Positions 14,499-18,790 of a DNA stretch of 18,790 bases are shown here, in pieces. Every line of letters starts with the position of its first letter. The first letter of the stretch is position 1. The stretch comes from CAYVUV01 sp964455095 (GTDB lineage Bacteria; Desulfobacterota; Binatia; HRBIN30; CADEER01). A model generated the notes under the pieces. It was not told the DNA's origin, did no database searches, and saw only the letters and a list, made by a program, of their open reading frames with translations. The stretch is from assembly GCA_964455095.1 (NCBI GenBank), contig CAYVUV010000168.1:1-18790 (forward strand), read 5' to 3'. The position numbers and the translations under genes are program-made.

Positions 14499-15521
14499 TT
14501 ACAACGACAAGCCGCTCGCCCGCCCCGCGGCGGCGTCCGCCAGCCCGAGCTGCGCGAAGGGGACCGCGCGCCCGCACAGCCCGTCGAACATGCCGCGCGT
14601 GAAGGCGGCTTCCATCGCGGCGAGCTGGCGTCCGCGCGCCCCGGCGCCGCTGGCGCGCGGCAGCAGGCACAGCGTCAGCGCCCGCGCCCAGCGCCCCGCC
14701 CAGGCGGCCCCGCACCAGCCGGCGAAGCGCAGGCGGTCGCCCCAGCCGGCGTGTTTGCGGGCGAACAGCACGCCGTTGCGGCCGAGGAAGTAGTTGAGCG
14801 GGAAGGTGCGGGCATGGCGGCGGTCGGAGCTCGAGCCGCCCTTGTGCACGATCGCGGCGCTGCCGGCGTAGACGACGCGATAGCCGGCGCGGCGGGCGCG
14901 CAGGCACCAGTCGAGATCCTCGTGATAGCCGAAGAAGCGCTCGTCGAGCAGGCCGACGCGCTCCAGCGCCGCGCGCCGCCACAGGTAGCCATTGCCGATC
15001 ACCGAGTCGACGTCGCGCACCGTGTGCCACTCGGGCCCGTCGGCCACCCGCTCGCCGGCCATGCGCACCACGAACGGCCCGTAGGTCAACTCGCCCCAGG
15101 CGCCCCACAGACGCGCCGGGTCCTCCATCAGCACATTGCGGCAGCCGACGACGGCGATGTGCGGATCGGATTCGGCCACTCGTACCAGCTCGGAGACCAG
15201 ATCCGGCGTGACCTCGGTGTCGCTGTTGATCAGCAGCGCGTAGTCCGCGCCGCGCGCCAGCGCCCAGCGCATGCCGGCGTTGTTGCCGCCCGCGTAGCCG
15301 AGGTTGGCGGGGTTCTGAAGAATCGTCAGGGCGGGAAACTGCACCCGCAGCGCCGCCACGGTATCGTCGCTCGAAGCGTTGTCGATCACCACCGGCAGGT
15401 AGTTGGGATAGGTCAACCGCGCCAGGCTGGCGGCGCAGCGCAGCACGTCGTCGCGCCGGTTCCAGGTCAGAATCAGCAGCGCGACCAGCGGTGCCGACTC
15501 CCCGGCCCGCCCCGCGCTCAC
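14499..15521 (-). CDS. GT2 glycosyltransferase (340 aa)
   Basis: A cytoplasmic family 2 glycosyltransferase with LLILTWNRRDD (15-25), VVIDNASSDD (44-53), NLGYAGGNNAG (73-83), NSDTE (99-103), SVIGNGYLWRRAAL (173-186) and HEDLDWCLRARRAGY (200-214). It is clearly paralogous to the GT2 at 11207-12247, sharing also YFLGRN..LFARKHA in the C-terminal part. The two probably make different linkages or act on successive sugars. The GTG at 15521 overlaps the preceding methyltransferase TGA as GTGA and gives a start just before the first strand; the frame is open much further upstream but antisense-like and not protein-like. The last 30 residues are Ala/Gly-rich and probably not conserved. A rhamnosyl- or related transferase role in O-antigen assembly is inferred. 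Confidence 0.95.
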   Translation of the reverse strand: MSAGRAGESAPLVALLILTWNRRDDVLRCAASLARLTYPNYLPVVIDNASSDDTVAALRVQFPALTILQNPANLGYAGGNNAGMRWALARGADYALLINSDTEVTPDLVSELVRVAESDPHIAVVGCRNVLMEDPARLWGAWGELTYGPFVVRMAGERVADGPEWHTVRDVDSVIGNGYLWRRAALERVGLLDERFFGYHEDLDWCLRARRAGYRVVYAGSAAIVHKGGSSSDRRHARTFPLNYFLGRNGVLFARKHAGWGDRLRFAGWCGAAWAGRWARALTLCLLPRASGAGARGRQLAAMEAAFTRGMFDGLCGRAVPFAQLGLADAAAGRASGLSL

Positions 15522-16780
15522 GGCGCCGTGCTCCCCTCGCGCAGCACCAGCCACGCCAGACGGACCTTGTCGCGCAGCGGCAGCGGCCGCACCGCGAAGT
15601 CGCCCGCCCTGAGCAGCCAGCGCAGCGCGCGGCGCGCGGGCGCCCACGGCAGCGGCGGTTGGCCCAGCGCCCGACACACCGGCGCAAGCTCGGGCCGCGC
15701 CGCCCACGCCTGCGCGCGCCGCGCCACGGCGCGCGCGCTGGCGAGCAGCTGCGGCACGCCGTCGACGGCGGGATAGCAGGCCGCACAGCCGGCGCAGGTC
15801 AGTGCCGCGCCGCGCTCCGCCAGCGCGCCGCCGCACTCCGGGCACACCGGCCGGGGCTCCGCGAGCACGGGCACCGGCCGCAGCGGTTGCGGCGGCGCCA
15901 GCGGATCGGCGCCGCGACGCGCGGCGGTGGCGTCGACGCGGCGGTCCGTCTCCAGCACGGCTTCGAGCGCCGCCGCCGGCACCACCCGCGGCGGCACCGC
16001 CCCGCCCTCCTTGCGCGCGATCACCAGCGCCCCGAAGCTCCCCGGGCCGAGACGGCGCTCGGCCGTGAGCGCCTGCAGGCAGGCCCCGAGCTCGGCGCGC
16101 GAGGCGCGCGGGAACAGCCGGATGCGCTCGGGCAGGGAGAGCAGCGCCCGCACCTCGGTCGCGGCGCCGAACAGCAGCTGGAAATCGGCGGGGGCGAAGT
16201 AGTTGCGCTCGGCGTGCGGCGCGTGGCGCTCGACGGTCGCCATGTGCAGGCGGCGCTGCCAGGCGCGCGGGCTGAACTCCTGCGTCGTCAGCACCACGGC
16301 GCGGCGCGCCACCCGCCACAGCTCGGCCAGCACGGCCAGCGGGTGCTCGACATGCTCGATGACCTCGGAGCACAGCACCAGGTCGAAGGCACCGTCGGGA
16401 AACGGCAGCGCCGCCGCATTGGCGACGTAGACCGGCACGCCGAAATCGCAGCGCGCCGCCACGGCGAACTCGCGCCCCAGGTCCACCCCGGCGCAGCGAG
16501 CGCCGAACACCTGCTCGATCAGATGGGCGAGCCGACCCGGCCCGCTGCCGACGTCGAGGCAGGTCTCGAACTCGAGCTCGCTCAACGCGCCGAGGATCGC
16601 CACGGCGCGCGCCAGACCCATGAGGTGGCCGACCGACATGCCCTCGACCCGATCGGCGCCGCCGTAGATCGGCGCGTAGCCGCGCCGCAGGGACTCGGCC
16701 ACGGAGGCCGCCGTGTGGTCGTCGAGCCAGGCGCGCGTGCGCTCGGTGTGGTCGATGTCGTGCGACGGCGGGCTGATCAT
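15518..16780 (-). CDS. Methyltransferase fused to a Trm112-like zinc ribbon (420 aa)
   Basis: Residues 70-165 are a class I methyltransferase fold: motif I LDVGSGPG (75-82), AGVDLG about 20 residues later, LPFPDGAFDLVLCSEVIEHVEHP (the typical post-motif region), and RRAVVLTTQEF. After about 255 comes a Pro/Ala-rich linker, then a zinc ribbon with Cys313, Cys316, Cys329 and Cys332 followed by CYPAVDGVPQLL. The last pattern is typical of Trm112/UPF0434 proteins, which elsewhere activate or stabilise methyltransferases as separate subunits. The C-terminal 60 residues are Arg-rich and unassigned. I prefer the ATG at 16780, with GGAG six bases upstream, over GTG at 16792. It lies 41 bases after the GT4 gene and overlaps the next GT2 gene. 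The target is probably a sugar of the glycan, by context only. Confidence 0.93.
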   Translation of the reverse strand: MISPPSHDIDHTERTRAWLDDHTAASVAESLRRGYAPIYGGADRVEGMSVGHLMGLARAVAILGALSELEFETCLDVGSGPGRLAHLIEQVFGARCAGVDLGREFAVAARCDFGVPVYVANAAALPFPDGAFDLVLCSEVIEHVEHPLAVLAELWRVARRAVVLTTQEFSPRAWQRRLHMATVERHAPHAERNYFAPADFQLLFGAATEVRALLSLPERIRLFPRASRAELGACLQALTAERRLGPGSFGALVIARKEGGAVPPRVVPAAALEAVLETDRRVDATAARRGADPLAPPQPLRPVPVLAEPRPVCPECGGALAERGAALTCAGCAACYPAVDGVPQLLASARAVARRAQAWAARPELAPVCRALGQPPLPWAPARRALRWLLRAGDFAVRPLPLRDKVRLAWLVLREGSTAP

Positions 16781-16821
16781 CCCCTGCTCCACCGGCCCGG
16801 TTGCCCGTTACCCGACACGGC

Positions 16822-17991
16822 TCATCGGCCGAGGACCTCGCGGTACAGCGCCCGCGTCTGTTCGGCGACGACCTCCCAGCTCAGGTAGCGCTCGACGAAG
16901 CGCCGCCCGCTGTCCGCGCAGGCGCGCCGCCGCACCGGGTCGTCGAGCAGGCCGCCGAGCGCCGCCGCCAGCGCGGCCGGGTCGCCATAGGGCACCAACA
17001 GGCCGCCGGCCGCCGCCTGCACCACCTCGCCGCAACCCGAATCGTCGCACACCACCACCGGGGCCCCGCACATCAGCGCCTCGGCGGCGACCAGGCCGAA
17101 GATCTCGTCCGTCGACGGATACGCCACCACGTCGGCATCGACGTACGCCGCAGTCTTGTCGTCGCCGAGCAGCAGTCCGGGAAAGTGCACCCGGTCGCCG
17201 AGGCCGAGCTCGGCGACCAGCTGGCGAATGGGTTGTTCGGGCATCATGAAGTTGCCCGCCACGACGAGTTGTACGGCGGGCGGCAGGAGTTGCATGGCGC
17301 GCACCAGCACGTCGACGCCCTTGCGCGGCGTGATCTTGCCGACGAAGACGACCAGCGGCCCGCTGCCGAGGCCGTACGCCTGGCGGAACGAGCCGCGCGG
17401 CGGCAGCTCCGCGTACTCCTCGAGCCGAATGCCGTTGGGGATGACCCGAATGCGCGCCGCCTCGACGCCGGCGGCGCGGTAGTGCGGCACCTCGGCCTCG
17501 GAGACCGCGACGCAGGCCGCCGCGTGCTCGAGGATCGAATTGGCGCCGATCAGATCGAGCACGCGCTTGATCAACACGTAGCGCTCGATCGGCGGCACGG
17601 TGCCGCCGCCGGTGAAGACGTAGGGGATGTGGCGGCGCAGCGCGGCGGCACCGACCAGCGCTTCGAGCAGATGGCGATGCGAGTGGATGTGCACCAGATC
17701 GAACGCCGCCAGGTCGCGCCACGGCGCCAGCGCGATGCCGGGTGGCAGGTAGAGCTGGCGGTGGTATGCGAGGTGATTGCTGAGGTTGCGGAAGCGGCGC
17801 ACGTGCATGCCGTCGATGAACTCCTCCGGCGCGCCGCGCAGCCGCGCGTGCTCGTCGAGGGCATCGGTGGTCCACACCGCCACCTCGTCGCCCTGTTGCA
17901 CGAGCGCTCGGCAGAGCTCGTAGGCGCAGCGCGGAATGCCGCCATACGCCCACGCCGGGTAGAAGCTCGGGGTCACGTGGAGAATGCGCAA
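16822..17991 (-). CDS. GT4 glycosyltransferase (389 aa)
   Basis: A retaining GT-B glycosyltransferase of family 4, predicted to add a sugar in the cytoplasm during chain assembly. The N-terminal domain has HVTPSFYPAWAYGGIPR with the donor/acceptor loop YGG (16-18), and HIHSHRHLL near 101-109. The C-terminal domain has VIPNGI (183-188), FVGKITPRKG (216-225, with Arg223 and Lys224 as likely phosphate contacts), and the EX7E pair Glu296-Glu304 within EIFGLVAAEALMCGAPVV. The start is TTG at 17991, chosen because it begins the conserved first strand (RILHVTP) and has GGAAGGG about six bases upstream; no ATG or GTG fits. It is the first gene of the minus-strand cluster and probably sets the promoter for the next two genes. 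Confidence 0.96.
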   Translation of the reverse strand: MRILHVTPSFYPAWAYGGIPRCAYELCRALVQQGDEVAVWTTDALDEHARLRGAPEEFIDGMHVRRFRNLSNHLAYHRQLYLPPGIALAPWRDLAAFDLVHIHSHRHLLEALVGAAALRRHIPYVFTGGGTVPPIERYVLIKRVLDLIGANSILEHAAACVAVSEAEVPHYRAAGVEAARIRVIPNGIRLEEYAELPPRGSFRQAYGLGSGPLVVFVGKITPRKGVDVLVRAMQLLPPAVQLVVAGNFMMPEQPIRQLVAELGLGDRVHFPGLLLGDDKTAAYVDADVVAYPSTDEIFGLVAAEALMCGAPVVVCDDSGCGEVVQAAAGGLLVPYGDPAALAAALGGLLDDPVRRRACADSGRRFVERYLSWEVVAEQTRALYREVLGR

Positions 17992-18220
17992 ACGAAGCCC
18001 TTCCAGCGCTGCAAGAGTGCGCGCACGCTATCGCAGCGTCGCCGCACCGCGCAACCACCACTGCCTCGGAAGGAATACGCTTGACGCACCAGAGTGACTT
18101 GTGTAGCACCATAGGACAAGGGTGTGTCTGGAAGCTTCTCGCCGCGAGACCGGCCAGCAGCCTTCCACATTTCAAATCTGTGGCGATTCCGCCACGACAA
18201 CGGACTGAAGGGGGTTAGGA
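17992..18220. promoter_or_regulatory. Divergent intergenic region between GT4 and the secreted protein
   Basis: This gap separates the start of the minus-strand glycan cluster from a plus-strand secreted protein, so promoters for both should lie here. On the plus strand TTGACG (18081-18086) is followed after 17 bases by TAGCAC (18104-18109), a good -35 with a poor -10. It would leave a leader of about 105 bases. AAGGGGG (18208-18214) and AGGA (18217-18220) precede the ATG at 18221. No convincing minus-strand promoter was recognised. Confidence 0.33.
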
Positions 18221-18790
18221 ATGCGTAACAGAGGGTTTCGTGCCCTGTCGGCAGTGTGCGCCTCGGCGCTGGTGCTGGCGGTATCGTCGGCCGCGTTTGC
18301 GGATCTGACCGACGATGAGAGAAAGTGTAGCGACACCGCCAACAAGCGCGGGCGCAACGTCGGCAACCAGGAGCAGAAGGCCAACCGCACCTGCGTCAAG
18401 GACGGCGCCGGCAGCATCGAGGCCTGCGTCGCCACGACCAGCTCGAAGGCGACCGACCAGGGCGCCAAGCTGGCCGATGAGTACCTGGCGGGTGGCAAGT
18501 GCGATCCGCTGCCGGCATTCGGTGTCGAGTCGCCCGCCTCGGCGATCACCGCCGGCGTGGTGGCCGGCTCGGACGGCATCGTGCGCGACGTGTTCGGCAA
18601 CCCGGCTGACGGCATCGTCGGCGGCGACAAGTGCGCTGACGCGGTCGTGAAGCGCGGCGGCAAGAAGTTCGACACCGCGTTGAAGGCCTTCCGCGGCTGC
18701 GCCAAGAACGCGGCCTCGATCCCGAACATCGGCACCCTCGAGGCCTGTGTCTCGACGGCGCTGAGTGATGCCAAGACGACCGGCGTGCAG
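18221..18790 (+). CDS. Secreted protein with duplicated cysteine-patterned module (partial, 3' end outside)
   Basis: The frame runs 190 codons from ATG 18221 to the window edge without a stop. Residues 1-27 are a classical signal peptide (basic MRNRGFR, hydrophobic core, SSAAFA then Asp28), so the protein is exported to the periplasm or outside. The mature part contains a module with Cys36, Cys58, Cys69 and Cys94, and a second module with Cys138, Cys160 and Cys176. Both share the 21-residue first spacing, a Lys/Arg-Arg-Gly stretch (NKRG / VKRGG) and the box EACV before a Ser/Thr/Ala helix. Even numbers of Cys per exported module suggest disulfides. I do not recognise a named family; similar Cys-patterned Ala/Lys-rich secreted proteins are, as I recall, frequent in Binatota-type genomes. 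Function is unknown. Confidence 0.87.
   Translation, partial: MRNRGFRALSAVCASALVLAVSSAAFADLTDDERKCSDTANKRGRNVGNQEQKANRTCVKDGAGSIEACVATTSSKATDQGAKLADEYLAGGKCDPLPAFGVESPASAITAGVVAGSDGIVRDVFGNPADGIVGGDKCADAVVKRGGKKFDTALKAFRGCAKNAASIPNIGTLEACVSTALSDAKTTGVQ

Noticed and set aside
15522..16373. Upstream extension of the GT2 frame at 14499-15521
   Set aside because: It lies within the methyltransferase-zinc ribbon gene and has Gly/Ala/Arg-rich shadow composition.

Overview
The window is very GC-rich bacterial DNA with a Gram-negative cell-surface locus. Genes are tightly packed, starts are often GTG or TTG, and neighbouring genes frequently overlap by GTGA, ATGA or TGATG. The cysteine-patterned secreted protein at the right edge and the general style recall the 'Deltaproteobacteria'/Candidatus Binatota group. 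That is an inference from recollection; no marker gene is present to prove it.

Layout. (1) 1-304: a left edge that may hold the last codons of an upstream plus-strand gene, followed by an array of 38-bp hairpin repeats. (2) 305-1111, minus strand: a SAM-dependent methyltransferase. (3) 1304-5793, plus strand: a radical SAM protein with a B12-binding-like N-terminus (514 aa), a small lipoprotein (188 aa), and a second, larger radical SAM protein (686 aa). (4) 5813-5989: a 177-bp nested palindromic element between converging genes. (5) 6032-17991, minus strand: nine co-directional genes for making and exporting a surface glycan. (6) 18221 to the window end, plus strand: a secreted cysteine-patterned protein, cut by the edge.

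The nine-gene block, in transcription order, is: GT4 glycosyltransferase; methyltransferase fused to a Trm112-like zinc ribbon; GT2 glycosyltransferase; Wzm-type ABC-2 permease; Wzt-type ATPase with a C-terminal glycan-binding domain; a second, paralogous GT2 glycosyltransferase; a nucleotidyltransferase-GT2 fusion; a methyltransferase; a GT-C-like polytopic membrane protein; and a DPM1-like polyprenyl-phosphate glycosyltransferase (ten products if the fusion is counted as two activities plus the rest; nine ABC/glycan genes plus the permease partner are listed individually below). The logic fits an ABC-transporter-dependent O-antigen or similar polysaccharide. Sugars are activated and polymerised in the cytoplasm by the GT4 and GT2 enzymes. 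The chain may be capped or decorated by methyltransferases, and is recognised and exported by Wzm/Wzt. The DPM1-like enzyme and the GT-C-like membrane protein could add a further sugar outside the inner membrane from a lipid-phosphate donor.

The least explained parts are the radical SAM-lipoprotein-radical SAM segment, the nucleotidyltransferase-GT2 fusion, the methyltransferase-zinc ribbon fusion, the three different families of palindromic intergenic repeats, and the internally duplicated secreted protein. No rRNA, tRNA, transposase, integrase or CRISPR array was seen.
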